64,000 nucleotides of DNA from Streptomyces lateritius (GTDB lineage: Bacteria; Actinomycetota; Actinomycetes; Streptomycetales; Streptomycetaceae), in the NCBI RefSeq assembly GCF_014649715.1, contig NZ_BMTO01000007.1:288095-352094 (forward strand), read 5' to 3'. Under the pieces are notes generated by a model. It did not search any database. It was not told the origin of the DNA and was given only the letters and a program-made list of their open reading frames with translations. Positions 7,932 to 16,375 of the stretch are shown in pieces. How positions within the stretch are numbered: position 1 is the stretch's first letter; each line of letters starts with the position of its first letter. Position numbers and translations under genes: made by a program.

Positions 7932-8789
7932 TCACGCGGTGTCGAGCATGCCCTTACGCAGACGCGCCAGGTTGCGCGACAGCAGCCGGGAGACGTGCAT
8001 CTGCGAGATCCCGAGCTGCTTGCCGATCTCGGACTGGGTCAGCTCCTCGACGAAACGCAGGTGCAGAAGCTTGCGGTCACGGTCGTCGAGCTCGACCAGC
8101 AGGGGCGCGAGGGTGTGGAAGTTCTCGAAGAGCTCGAGCGCCGGGTCCTCGACCCCGATGAAGTCGCCGAGCGCCGCCTCGCCGTCCTCGCCCTCTCCGC
8201 CGATGGCCGCGTCGAGCGACGTCGAGTTGTAGCCGTTGGAGGCCAGCCGCGCCTCGATCACCTCGTCCTCGGAGAGGTTCATCAACGACGCCAGCTCGGC
8301 GACGCTCGGTGCCCGGCCGAGCCGGGAGCTGAGCTCCTCCGTCGCCTTGGCCAGTTCCACCCGGGCCTCCTGCAGCCGGCGCGGCACGTGGACCGCCCAG
8401 GAGGTGTCGCGGAAGAAGCGCTTGATCTCGCCCACGATGTAAGGCACGGCGAAGCTGGTGAACTCCACCTCACGGGAGATGTCGAACCTGTCGATGGCCT
8501 TGATGAGGCCGATCGTGCCGACCTGGACGATGTCCTCCATCTCGTCGCCCCGGGCCCGGAACCGTCCGGCCGCGTAGCGCACGAGGGACATGTTCATCTC
8601 GATCAGCGTGTTCCGCGCGTACTGGTACTCGTGCGTCCCCTCCTCCAGTACCGCCAGCTTGTCGAAGAACAGCTTCGACAGCTCACGTGCGTCCTTCGGG
8701 GCGACCTTGCGGGGGGCTTCGAGCATGGGAAGGTCCCCCATCCCGGTCTCGAAGCCAGCCCTCGTCTCCGTCGTCACCTCAGTCGGCAC
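7932..8789 (-). CDS. SigB/SigF-family RNA polymerase sigma factor
   Basis: A 285-residue group 3 sigma factor (SigB/SigF/SigG family). Region 2 contains EYQYARNTLIEMNMSLVRYAA and the core-binding and -10-recognition stretch DRFDISREVEFTSFAVPYI. Region 3 follows with VHVPRRLQEARVEL, and region 4 ends in the helix-turn-helix ELTQSEIGKQLGISQMHVSR. Streptomyces encodes many such paralogues for stress and development; I cannot say which one this is. The GTG start at 8789 gives MPTEVTTE; an ATG 15 codons later is possible. The downstream RsbW-like ATPase may be its anti-sigma factor. Confidence 0.92.
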   Translation of the reverse strand: MPTEVTTETRAGFETGMGDLPMLEAPRKVAPKDARELSKLFFDKLAVLEEGTHEYQYARNTLIEMNMSLVRYAAGRFRARGDEMEDIVQVGTIGLIKAIDRFDISREVEFTSFAVPYIVGEIKRFFRDTSWAVHVPRRLQEARVELAKATEELSSRLGRAPSVAELASLMNLSEDEVIEARLASNGYNSTSLDAAIGGEGEDGEAALGDFIGVEDPALELFENFHTLAPLLVELDDRDRKLLHLRFVEELTQSEIGKQLGISQMHVSRLLSRNLARLRKGMLDTA

Positions 8790-9108
8790 TCTGATGACCT
8801 CCCTCTTCCATCGAGTACAGCGTCCTCCCCGTTGGGGCGTCGCCTACCCCGGGATTCCCGGGCCACACCCACAAATTTTCGGGCGGGTGTGTCCCGCCGC
8901 CTCTCCCGGCTCCTCGCAGACCACCTGCGGCCGTCTGCGGACCTCTGCCGGACCTCTCGCCCCCGGCCGACCGGACGGCGTCGAGGCCGGTGGTTCTGCC
9001 GATGCCTTCGTCCCTCGTGACCCCGACAGTGGCCCGAGCCAGACTCCCCCACCGGCCGCCCCGGTCCTTCGGCGGCGGCCGTCCACGACACGAGAGGACG
9101 ACTCAGTC

Positions 9109-9975
9109 GTGAAACGACACCTCGCCGCGGCCGCGGCCGCCGCCGTCTGCTGTCTCACCGTACTCACCGCGCCCGGAGCCCAGGCTGCGGACAACCCCTA
9201 CGAGCGTGGCCCCGCCCCCACCAACAGCAGCATCGAGGCGGTACGCGGTCCGTACGCCGTCTCCGACACCAGCGTCTCCTCCCTCGCCGTCACCGGCTTC
9301 GGCGGAGGCACCATCTACTACCCGACCTCGACCGCCGACGGCACCTTCGGCGCGGTGGTCATCTCGCCCGGGTTCACCGCGTACGAGTCGTCCATCGCCT
9401 GGCTGGGTCCGCGCCTCGCCTCCCAGGGGTTCGTGGTCTTCACCATCGACACCCTCACCACGATGGATCAGCCGGACAGCCGCGGCCGGCAACTCCTGGC
9501 CGCGCTCGATTACCTGACCCAGCGCAGCTCGGTCCGCGGCCGCGTCGACGGCACCCGGCTCGGCGTGATGGGCCACTCGATGGGCGGCGGCGGCGCGCTG
9601 GAGGCGGCCAAGACCCGGCCGTCGCTGCAGGCGGCGATCCCCCTGACGGGCTGGAACACGGACAAGTCCTGGCCGGAGATCAAGACGCCCACACTCGTCG
9701 TGGGCGCCGACGGCGACACGGTCGCACCTGTCGCCAGCCACTCGGAGCCGTTCTACGAGAGCCTTCCCCGCACGCTCGACAAGGCGTACCTGGAGCTCAA
9801 CAACGCCAGCCACTTCACGCCGAACACGTCCGACACGACGATCGCGAAGTACAGCATCTCGTGGCTCAAGCGCTTCATCGACAACGACACCCGCTACGAG
9901 CAGTTCCTCTGCCCGCTCCCCCGGCCCGGTCTGTCGATCGAGGAGTACCGCGGCACCTGCCCGCACACCTCCTGA
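9109..9975 (+). CDS. secreted cutinase / PET-hydrolase-like polyesterase
   Basis: A 288-residue secreted alpha/beta hydrolase, very close in layout to the Thermobifida cutinase and leaf-compost-cutinase group that cleaves cutin and aromatic polyesters such as PET. A 27-residue signal peptide ends at AQA. The mature start DNPYERGPAPT is characteristic. Catalytic triad: Ser157 in GHSMGG, Asp203 in ADGDT and His235 in ASHFTP. Trp182 (LTGWN) and Met158 match the substrate cleft and oxyanion hole. Phe89 stands where the Thermobifida enzymes have Tyr. Cys268 and Cys284 form the C-terminal disulfide. GTG 9109 follows GAGAGGA; longer in-frame extensions run through the intergenic region and are rejected. 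Confidence 0.93.
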   Translation: MKRHLAAAAAAAVCCLTVLTAPGAQAADNPYERGPAPTNSSIEAVRGPYAVSDTSVSSLAVTGFGGGTIYYPTSTADGTFGAVVISPGFTAYESSIAWLGPRLASQGFVVFTIDTLTTMDQPDSRGRQLLAALDYLTQRSSVRGRVDGTRLGVMGHSMGGGGALEAAKTRPSLQAAIPLTGWNTDKSWPEIKTPTLVVGADGDTVAPVASHSEPFYESLPRTLDKAYLELNNASHFTPNTSDTTIAKYSISWLKRFIDNDTRYEQFLCPLPRPGLSIEEYRGTCPHTS

Positions 9976-10142
9976 CGGACGCCGCTCCTCCTCGCACCTC
10001 CCCGCCCCTTCCGCCTCCGGTGCCGGATCGCTCCAGGGCCCGGTGGCGGGAGGGGGCGGTCCGTCTGTGCGCGCTCACAGAGCAGCGCCCCCGCGCGTGG
10101 GCGGGCGCCCACCGGGGCCTACCGCCGCCACCTACGGGACAG

Positions 10143-10148
10143 TAACCT
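10143..10148 (+). promoter_or_regulatory. -10 element of leaderless LAL-regulator transcript
   Basis: TAACCT lies seven bases before the GTG at 10156, and no ribosome site is visible. This spacing would place the transcription start at or next to the start codon, giving a leaderless mRNA. The same eleven bases TAACCTGGCGG occur at 44052. Confidence 0.5.
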
Positions 10149-10155
10149 GGCGGCC

Positions 10156-13100
10156 GTGAGCGGAGGGACGAGCGCGGCGGCCCCGGTGCGGCTGCACGAC
10201 CGCACGACCGAACTCGCCGCCGTGGACACCCTTTCGGCACGCGTCGCCGCCGGATCGGGCGGCGTGCTGCTGATCTCCGGGAGCCCCGGAGCGGGTCGCA
10301 CGGCGCTTCTTCGGCATGCGGTACGGGAGTTCGCCGGCCGGGCTCATCTGGTGGCCGCACCGGTCGGGAACCGGGTTCCCTGGAGCGGTGTGCGGGTGCT
10401 GCTCTCCACGCTGGGGTGCACACCGTCGGCGGCCCGCCGGGCGCTGCGGTCCGCGCGGGGCTCGGAGGGCCTCGCCGCGGCTGTGACCGCGCTTCGCGCC
10501 GGGGAGCCACTGCTCTTGTGCGTGGACGACCACCATCTGTGGGACGCCCACTCGCGCGCCGCACTCGCCTCCGCCTGGCGGGTCCAGGGGGGCCTACGAG
10601 GTGTGGGCTGGGTCGTGTCACTCGCCCGTCACCACCGCCCTCCGGCCGTGCCCGGAGCGCCGCTGCTGCGGCTGACCCGGCTGAGCCGGTCGGGAGCGGG
10701 CGGGCTGCTCGACGACGTGTGTCCCTCGCCCCCGGCACCGGCCGTGCGGGCGAGGCTCCTCGACGAGGCCGCGGGGCATCCCGGCGTGCTGACCGCCATG
10801 GCGCGCCGCCTCTCTTCCGCGCAGCTGGCGGGCGCGGCCCCGCTTCCGCGGCCGCTGCCCGACGCGTCGGTCCTCACCGAGGTGTACGGCGGGCTGCTGG
10901 ACTCCCTCCCCGTGCAATGGCGGCGCATGCTCGGACTGGTCGCCCTCGCGGGCGAGGCGAACGGCGGCGGGCCGGACGCGGGCCCGGAGCGGCCCACGGT
11001 CGACTCCGACACCGTCCTCGCCGCCGCGCGGGTGCTGCGGACGTCTCCGGAGACGCTCGACCACCTGCTCGCGGACGGTCTGCTCACAGGCCCGCGCGCG
11101 GCGCTCCGCTTCGAAGACCCCTTCTTGCGGCGCGCCGTCCTGGCGGCGACCCCGCAGGCATGGCGACGCTCGGCACACCCCGTCTTCGCGGCGGTGGGGG
11201 ACGGCACGGCCGAGCCCGGCGCCGCCGTCCTCGACGTCGCGTGTGCCGACCCGCCGAGGCGGGAGACTGTCGCCGACGGCGGCGAGAGGCCCGACGGCCA
11301 CGACGCCCCGGAGGCGGGTTCGGGGTCGGGCACGGAAACGCGTCCCGCCCTCCCGAACGACCGGAAGGCGAGTGCGGCCCCGCCTACGGACACGGGCCCC
11401 GGCGGGCGTACGGCTCCCGGCACAAGCGGCCCGCGCCCCGACGCGCCGCCTGCTCTCGCCGCCGCGAGTCGCGGCGGCGAGAGGCAGGCCCGACCGGACG
11501 GCCCCAAGGCGGGTTCGGACTCCGGAGCGCGTACAGGTCCGCTCCACACGGCCGGCCGCCCGGCCGCCCAGGGGGCGGGCATGGGCTCGCGTGCAGGTCC
11601 CAAAACCGGCGGGCCGGGCTCCGGCGGGACGCCGGCCGCCGGGGCGGGGGTCCCCGCGCCCCGACGCGCCGTCACCGGGTCGCAGGAGCCATCCGTCCCC
11701 GAGACCTCGCAGGCACCCTGGCTTCTGCGGGCGCGGGGCCATCGGGTGGACCGACTGCGCGCCTCCGGCAGTGCCCGGTCCCGTACGGACGTGGCGCGCG
11801 GGCGGGACGAACTCGTACGGGGGCTGCGGGTTCTGGCGGACGGTCCCGCCATGGACGCGTATCAGGCGCTGCTGCTCGCGGCCTCGCTGCTACGGGTCGG
11901 CGCTCCGCAGGAGGCGTCCGACGCCAGGTTCCTCGCGATGGAGGCGGCCTGGGCCGCGGGAGATCCCGACGCCTGTCTGACCGCTCTCGGCGATGCCGAC
12001 GCCGCGCTCGAGGCCCCTTGGCCCACGGGCGGCCAGGACGGGGCGGAGCGGGACTTCCTCCTCGGCATGCGCAGCGCTCTCGCGGTCCGGCTCGACGAGG
12101 CGCGGGCCCCGCTGGCCCGGGTGGTGGCGCTCGACGGCGCGGCCGACGAACCGCGGCTCCTGCTGCGGGCGGGCTCGGCGGCGCTGGTGCTCGGGGACAC
12201 GGCCGCGGCGGCCCACGTCCACGCCCGCGCCCTGGCCCGCGTCCGCGCGGAGGGGCGTACGGCGCTGCTGCCCCGGGTCCTCGAGCATCTGGCCTACGCC
12301 GAACTGCGGGCCGGTCGCCACGGCCGCGCCGGAGCGCACGCCCGGGAGGGGTTACGGGCGGCCGAGCTCACCGGGCAGCACAATGTGGCGGCCCATCAGC
12401 ACGCCGTCCTCGCCCTGGTCGCCTCGGTCGCGGGCGACGCGCATGCGGTGGAGGAACACGCGCGCCGGGCGCTCACGGTCGCGCGTCCGCACGGACTGGT
12501 CCAGGCGGCGACGCTCGCCGAGTGGGCGCTGGCCCGGGCCGAACTCGGCCGTGGTCTCGCCGTCCAGGCCGCGGCGCGACTCGCTCCTCTCGTGGGGTCC
12601 GGCCCTCGCGGGGGCCACTTCGCGCTCCGCATGCTGGCCGTGCCGTGCTTCGTGGAGGCGGCCGACGCGGCCGGGCGGAGGGCCGAGGCACAGGCCGCGG
12701 CGGAGGAGTTCGCCGTCTGGGCCGCGCAGGGGATCGACCTGCAGGCCCCGGCCCAACTGGCTCGTTGTCGGGCGTTGTTGAAGGAACCGGAGGAGTCGGC
12801 GCACTGGTACGGCGAGGCCATGAGGCGTCATGAGGAGTCCGGCAACGACTTCGAGCGGGCCAGGACCCTGCTCGCGTACGGCAAGTGGCTCCGTCGGCGC
12901 AGACGCCCGCTGGAGGCACGGGTGCGGCTGAGCGACGCGCTCGTCACGTTCGAGCGGGCCGCGGCGGACACCTGGGCGGCCGAGGCCAGGGCGGAGCTGC
13001 GCGCCACCGGCGGGGCGGCCGGGAGGTCGTCCGGCGCCGCGGCGCCGGACGACCTCACGCCCCAGCAGCAGCGCATCGCCGCACTCGCCTCCGAGGGAGC

Positions 13101-13254
13101 GACCAATCGGGAGATCGCCGACCGGCTGTCGATCAGCCCCCGGACGGTCGACCACCATCTGCGGAACGTCTTCGCCCGGCTCGGGGTCCGCTCCCGCGTG
13201 GAACTGTCGGGTGTCATGGTGCGGGCCGCCCGGCATGTGACGGACGAGTCGTGA
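10156..13254 (+). CDS. LAL-family LuxR regulator with TTA codon
   Basis: A 1032-residue large ATP-binding LuxR regulator. The AAA-type ATPase has a Walker A GSPGAGRTALL (about 42-52) and a Walker B-like LLLCVDDHHLWD (about 116-127). A helical TPR-like region follows, and a C-terminal LuxR helix-turn-helix (TNREIADRLSISPRTVDHHL). Residues about 355-520 are an unusually long Gly/Pro/Ala/Arg-rich insert with no domain signal. Codon 733 (12352-12354) is TTA, the rare leucine codon read by the bldA tRNA, which ties full-length synthesis to development. The gene seems leaderless. It is monocistronic; its targets are unknown but could be neighbouring genes. Confidence 0.9.
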   Translation: MSGGTSAAAPVRLHDRTTELAAVDTLSARVAAGSGGVLLISGSPGAGRTALLRHAVREFAGRAHLVAAPVGNRVPWSGVRVLLSTLGCTPSAARRALRSARGSEGLAAAVTALRAGEPLLLCVDDHHLWDAHSRAALASAWRVQGGLRGVGWVVSLARHHRPPAVPGAPLLRLTRLSRSGAGGLLDDVCPSPPAPAVRARLLDEAAGHPGVLTAMARRLSSAQLAGAAPLPRPLPDASVLTEVYGGLLDSLPVQWRRMLGLVALAGEANGGGPDAGPERPTVDSDTVLAAARVLRTSPETLDHLLADGLLTGPRAALRFEDPFLRRAVLAATPQAWRRSAHPVFAAVGDGTAEPGAAVLDVACADPPRRETVADGGERPDGHDAPEAGSGSGTETRPALPNDRKASAAPPTDTGPGGRTAPGTSGPRPDAPPALAAASRGGERQARPDGPKAGSDSGARTGPLHTAGRPAAQGAGMGSRAGPKTGGPGSGGTPAAGAGVPAPRRAVTGSQEPSVPETSQAPWLLRARGHRVDRLRASGSARSRTDVARGRDELVRGLRVLADGPAMDAYQALLLAASLLRVGAPQEASDARFLAMEAAWAAGDPDACLTALGDADAALEAPWPTGGQDGAERDFLLGMRSALAVRLDEARAPLARVVALDGAADEPRLLLRAGSAALVLGDTAAAAHVHARALARVRAEGRTALLPRVLEHLAYAELRAGRHGRAGAHAREGLRAAELTGQHNVAAHQHAVLALVASVAGDAHAVEEHARRALTVARPHGLVQAATLAEWALARAELGRGLAVQAAARLAPLVGSGPRGGHFALRMLAVPCFVEAADAAGRRAEAQAAAEEFAVWAAQGIDLQAPAQLARCRALLKEPEESAHWYGEAMRRHEESGNDFERARTLLAYGKWLRRRRRPLEARVRLSDALVTFERAAADTWAAEARAELRATGGAAGRSSGAAAPDDLTPQQQRIAALASEGATNREIADRLSISPRTVDHHLRNVFARLGVRSRVELSGVMVRAARHVTDES

Positions 13255-13279
13255 CGCGTAGGCCCCGGTTCCTCCGGCC

Positions 13280-13305
13280 GTGGCAGGTGGCAGGTGGCAG
13301 GTGGC
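13280..13305. repeat. 7-bp GTGGCAG tandem repeat
   Basis: Three full copies of GTGGCAG plus a partial fourth, between the convergent LAL-regulator and DUF1206 genes. Probably slippage; no function evident. Confidence 0.7.
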
Positions 13306-13322
13306 CAGACCCTCGCCGGGTT

Positions 13323-14132
13323 TCAGAACTTGCGCCACCTGGCCATGCCGAAGGAGAACACTCCGAACAGCGCCAGTCCGATCGCCACGGCGACCAGCAG
13401 CCACTGTCCGGCCGGCGCCGTCGCGAACGAGCGGATCGCGTCGTCCACGCCCTTGGCCTCGGCGGGGTCGAACTGGATCGCGGCCTTGAGGGCGAAGAAG
13501 CCGACGGCGGCGAAGACCACGCCGCGGGAGACGCCGCCGGTGATGCCGGTGACGTCCATGAGACGGCGCTGGTTCTTCGACAGCCGCGCCCACGTCAGGT
13601 GCTTGCGGTACTTCCGCAGGGCGGCGCGCCCCGCGATGACGAGACCGGTGACGAGGATGCCGACCGCCGCCGCGCCGACCCACCACTGTCCGCCGGGCAG
13701 GCCGAGCAGGCGGCCGGTGACGTCCTGGCTCTGCTGGTCGCTCGACCCCGCCCCGCTGCTCCTGGCGCCCGCGGCGAAGGACAGCACGAGGAAGGACACG
13801 AAGGCGTAGAAGACGAAACGGAAGGCGGAGTGGGCCCGCTTGGCCGGCTTGTCTCCGTCCGGTCCGGCGGCCCCGTACACGGCTTCCGTCAGGCGCCACA
13901 GCGCCATGCCGGCGAGCCCCGCGCCGAGCGCCCAGAGGAGCACGGCGCCGAAGGGAGTGGCAGCGACCTCGGCCAGGGCTCCGCCCCGGTCCGCCTGCTC
14001 GTTCGCGCCCGTCAGGCCGATGCGTACGGCCAGCACGCCCACGAGCAGGTACAGCACTCCGCGCGCCACGAAGCCCGCGCGGGCACCCGCCCGCACCGCG
14101 TCGCCGCGGGCCGCTCTCCTCGCCATGGTCAC
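13323..14132 (-). CDS. DUF1206 membrane protein
   Basis: A 269-residue integral membrane protein with three repeats of a two-helix unit, the typical DUF1206 architecture: GFVARGVLYLLVGVLA, then LWALGAGLAGMALWRLTEA, later GGVSRGVVFAAVGFFALKAA and a final hydrophobic pair. The role of the family is unknown. The GTG at 14132 has GGGAGG at good spacing; the ATG at 14126 is the alternative. It converges on the LAL regulator and is divergent from the RsbW-like gene at 14294. Confidence 0.85.
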   Translation of the reverse strand: MTMARRAARGDAVRAGARAGFVARGVLYLLVGVLAVRIGLTGANEQADRGGALAEVAATPFGAVLLWALGAGLAGMALWRLTEAVYGAAGPDGDKPAKRAHSAFRFVFYAFVSFLVLSFAAGARSSGAGSSDQQSQDVTGRLLGLPGGQWWVGAAAVGILVTGLVIAGRAALRKYRKHLTWARLSKNQRRLMDVTGITGGVSRGVVFAAVGFFALKAAIQFDPAEAKGVDDAIRSFATAPAGQWLLVAVAIGLALFGVFSFGMARWRKF

Positions 14133-14293
14133 GTCTGACGCCTCCCTCGGGCCGGTGTGTCGGACTCTTCGGGTGCCCCGCCCGGCTGGTCGCAACCCCT
14201 CCCCACACCGGCCCCGTACGCTGCGTGTCCGCCGCGCGCGCCGGGGAAGGCGAGAGGTGAGCACATGACCAGAAATCGGGAGAAAGGGAAGCC

Positions 14294-14734
14294 ATGATGC
14301 AGCCCACGGGTGACGCCTGGTCGTCCCGTACACCGACGCGTCCGGACCCTCTTGGGTTTCCGGCCCGCGACGGCCGGAACGCGGCCGTGCGGACGTCGGC
14401 CGAGGCCAGAGAGGCCGCCCGGCGACGGCTGGCGGGCATCCGGCCGATGGAGCCGGCTCAGGTCGACGACCTGTTGCTGGTCGTGTCCGAGTTGGTGACC
14501 AACGCGCTGCGGCACGGTGGCGGTGTCACCGGCTTCGGCCTCTCTCTGGAGCGGGACACCGCGACGGTGTGCGTCAGCGACCGCAGCGGCGAGCGGCCGG
14601 TGGTCCGGCGTCGCGAGGAGCCGGCGGCCGGCGGCTTCGGCTGGCCCGTCGTCCTGCGTCTGTGCCGTGAGGTGGCTGTGTCGGTCCACCCCGAAGGGAA
14701 GACGATCCGTGCGGTCGTGCCGCTCGAACAGTGA
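14294..14734 (+). CDS. RsbW-like ATP-binding protein
   Basis: A 146-residue HATPase_c_2 domain protein. After about 30 variable residues come the helix RTSAEAREAARRRLA, the N-box LLLVVSELVTNALRHGG, and the C-terminal GKTIRAVVPL. Such proteins act as anti-sigma kinases or orphan ATP-binding regulators in Streptomyces. No sigma or antagonist gene is adjacent, so the partner is unknown. The ATG at 14294 follows AGAAAGGGAAGCC. The G-box region is somewhat degenerate (GGFGWPVV), so nucleotide binding could be weakened. Confidence 0.82.
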   Translation: MMQPTGDAWSSRTPTRPDPLGFPARDGRNAAVRTSAEAREAARRRLAGIRPMEPAQVDDLLLVVSELVTNALRHGGGVTGFGLSLERDTATVCVSDRSGERPVVRRREEPAAGGFGWPVVLRLCREVAVSVHPEGKTIRAVVPLEQ

Positions 14735-14848
14735 CCGCGGTGCCCCGCGCCCGCCGGGGCCCGAGCAGGTGTCGTTCGCGCCCGGACGGGTACGTTGGCG
14801 CTGGCCGGGCGCCGGTACGGGCTCCGGCGCCGACGACGAGGAGATGTG

Positions 14849-16348
14849 ATGGGCCAGGTCGCCAGAGGCCGCGTGCGCAAGGCGTTCGGAGCGTGGGACC
14901 GCACGCTCTTCGGACACGTGGCGGGGCGGTCCTGGCCTGCTGCGGAACCGGTCCTCCCCCGGCTCAGCCGCAGCGCCGACCACGGCCTCCTGTGGTTCGG
15001 GTTCGCCGCGGGCATGTGGGCCTTCGGCGGGCCGAAGGGACGGCGCGCGGCGGTGCGAGGCGTGACCTCGCTCGCGTTGGCGTCGGTCACCGTGAACACG
15101 CTGGCCAAGAGCGCCGTGCGCCGTCAGCGTCCGCTGATCGACACCGTGCCCCTCGTCCGCAGGCTGCCGCACCAGCCGTTCACGACCTCCTTCCCCTCCG
15201 GCCACTCGGCCTCCGCCGCGGCCTTCACGGCCGGCGTGGCCCTGGAGTCGCCGGGCTGGGGGGCGGCGGTCCTTCCCATGGCCGCCTCGGTCGCCTTCTC
15301 CCGGGTCTACACGGGCGTTCACTACCCGAGCGACGTCCTCGTGGGCGCCGGTCTGGGTGTCGGCGCCGCGTACGCCGTCCGCGGCCTGGCGCCGACGCGG
15401 GACCTGGTCGCCACGCCCGCCCGGCCTCGCGTCGAGCTGCCCGCCCGGCCCGACGGCGACGGTCTCGTCGTCGTGGTCAACCCCTCCTCCGGTGCGCAGT
15501 CGCAGCTCATGGATCCGGTACGGCAGCTGCGCACCCTGCTCCCCCGGGCCGAGGTCGTCCTGTACGAGGAGAAGGCCGGTTCGCTGCCGGAGGTGCTGGA
15601 GGTGGCCGCGGCCGAGGCGGCCGCACGCGGCGGCGTCCTGGGGGTCTGCGGCGGGGACGGGACGGTGAACGCGGCGGTGGCGCCCGCTCTGCGGCACCGT
15701 GTGCCGCTCCTGGTCGTGCCCGGCGGGACGTTCAACCACTTCTCGGTGGATCTGGGGACGGACACGATCGCCGAGGCTTGCGCGGCGCTGGCCGAGGGGC
15801 ACGCGGTCCGGGCCGACGTCGGCCGGATCACCGGCGAGAGCGGTGAGGAGCCGGCGTACTTCCTCAACACCTTCAGCCTCGGTGTCTATCCGGAGCTCGT
15901 ACGGCTCCGGGAGCGCTGGTCGCCCCGTATCGGGGGGCCGGTGGCGTCCCTGCTCGGCGTGGCGCACGTCCTGCGGACCTCCCGGCCGCTGCGGGCCGTG
16001 GTGAACGGCAGGCCCACGTCCATGTGGCTGCTGTTCGCCGGCAACGGCGCCTACCGCAGTGTGGGGCTCGCCCCGCTACGGCGCCACGACCTGGCGGACG
16101 GGATGCTGGACGTGCGGATCGCGCGCGGCGGCCGGTTCGCCCGGACGCGGCTGCTCGCGACGGCGCTGGCCGGAGGGCTGGCCAGGACCCGGCTCCACGC
16201 CGCGGCCCGGCCGACCTCGCTGCGGGTGACGGGTCTGCCGGAGGGCACGCACATGGCGTACGACGGTGAAGTGGTCCCCGCTCCACGCTCGCTGCGCCTC
16301 GACAAGCTGCCGGAGGCCCTGACCGTCTACCGGCCGTTCACCGACTGA
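14849..16348 (+). CDS. fused PAP2 phosphatase-diacylglycerol kinase
   Basis: A 499-residue two-domain protein. Residues 40-180 are a PAP2 lipid phosphatase with the full catalytic signature: Lys87 to Arg94-Pro95, PSGHS at 116-120 and SRVYTGVHYPSD at 151-162. Residues 205-499 are a diacylglycerol/lipid kinase catalytic domain with VVVVNPSSG (207-215), GGDGTVNA (268-275) and PGGTFNHF (291-298). One chain thus carries opposing or sequential lipid phosphatase and kinase chemistry at the membrane. The ATG at 14849 has GAGGAG upstream. Compare the split pair at 31333-33419. Confidence 0.9.
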   Translation: MGQVARGRVRKAFGAWDRTLFGHVAGRSWPAAEPVLPRLSRSADHGLLWFGFAAGMWAFGGPKGRRAAVRGVTSLALASVTVNTLAKSAVRRQRPLIDTVPLVRRLPHQPFTTSFPSGHSASAAAFTAGVALESPGWGAAVLPMAASVAFSRVYTGVHYPSDVLVGAGLGVGAAYAVRGLAPTRDLVATPARPRVELPARPDGDGLVVVVNPSSGAQSQLMDPVRQLRTLLPRAEVVLYEEKAGSLPEVLEVAAAEAAARGGVLGVCGGDGTVNAAVAPALRHRVPLLVVPGGTFNHFSVDLGTDTIAEACAALAEGHAVRADVGRITGESGEEPAYFLNTFSLGVYPELVRLRERWSPRIGGPVASLLGVAHVLRTSRPLRAVVNGRPTSMWLLFAGNGAYRSVGLAPLRRHDLADGMLDVRIARGGRFARTRLLATALAGGLARTRLHAAARPTSLRVTGLPEGTHMAYDGEVVPAPRSLRLDKLPEALTVYRPFTD

Positions 16349-16375
16349 GGCCGAGCGGCTCCCGTCCTCCCACCT

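Noticed and set aside
8790..9108. SigB-type promoter (GTTT...GGGTA) in the sigma/cutinase gap
   Set aside because: A GGGTAGG is present on the minus strand but no convincing -35 at the right spacing; the gap otherwise shows only a CCCGGG-type palindrome near 8863.
10416..12833. 805-codon open frame overlapping the LAL regulator
   Set aside because: Arg/Gly-rich frame shadow; the LAL frame has clear ATPase and LuxR motifs.
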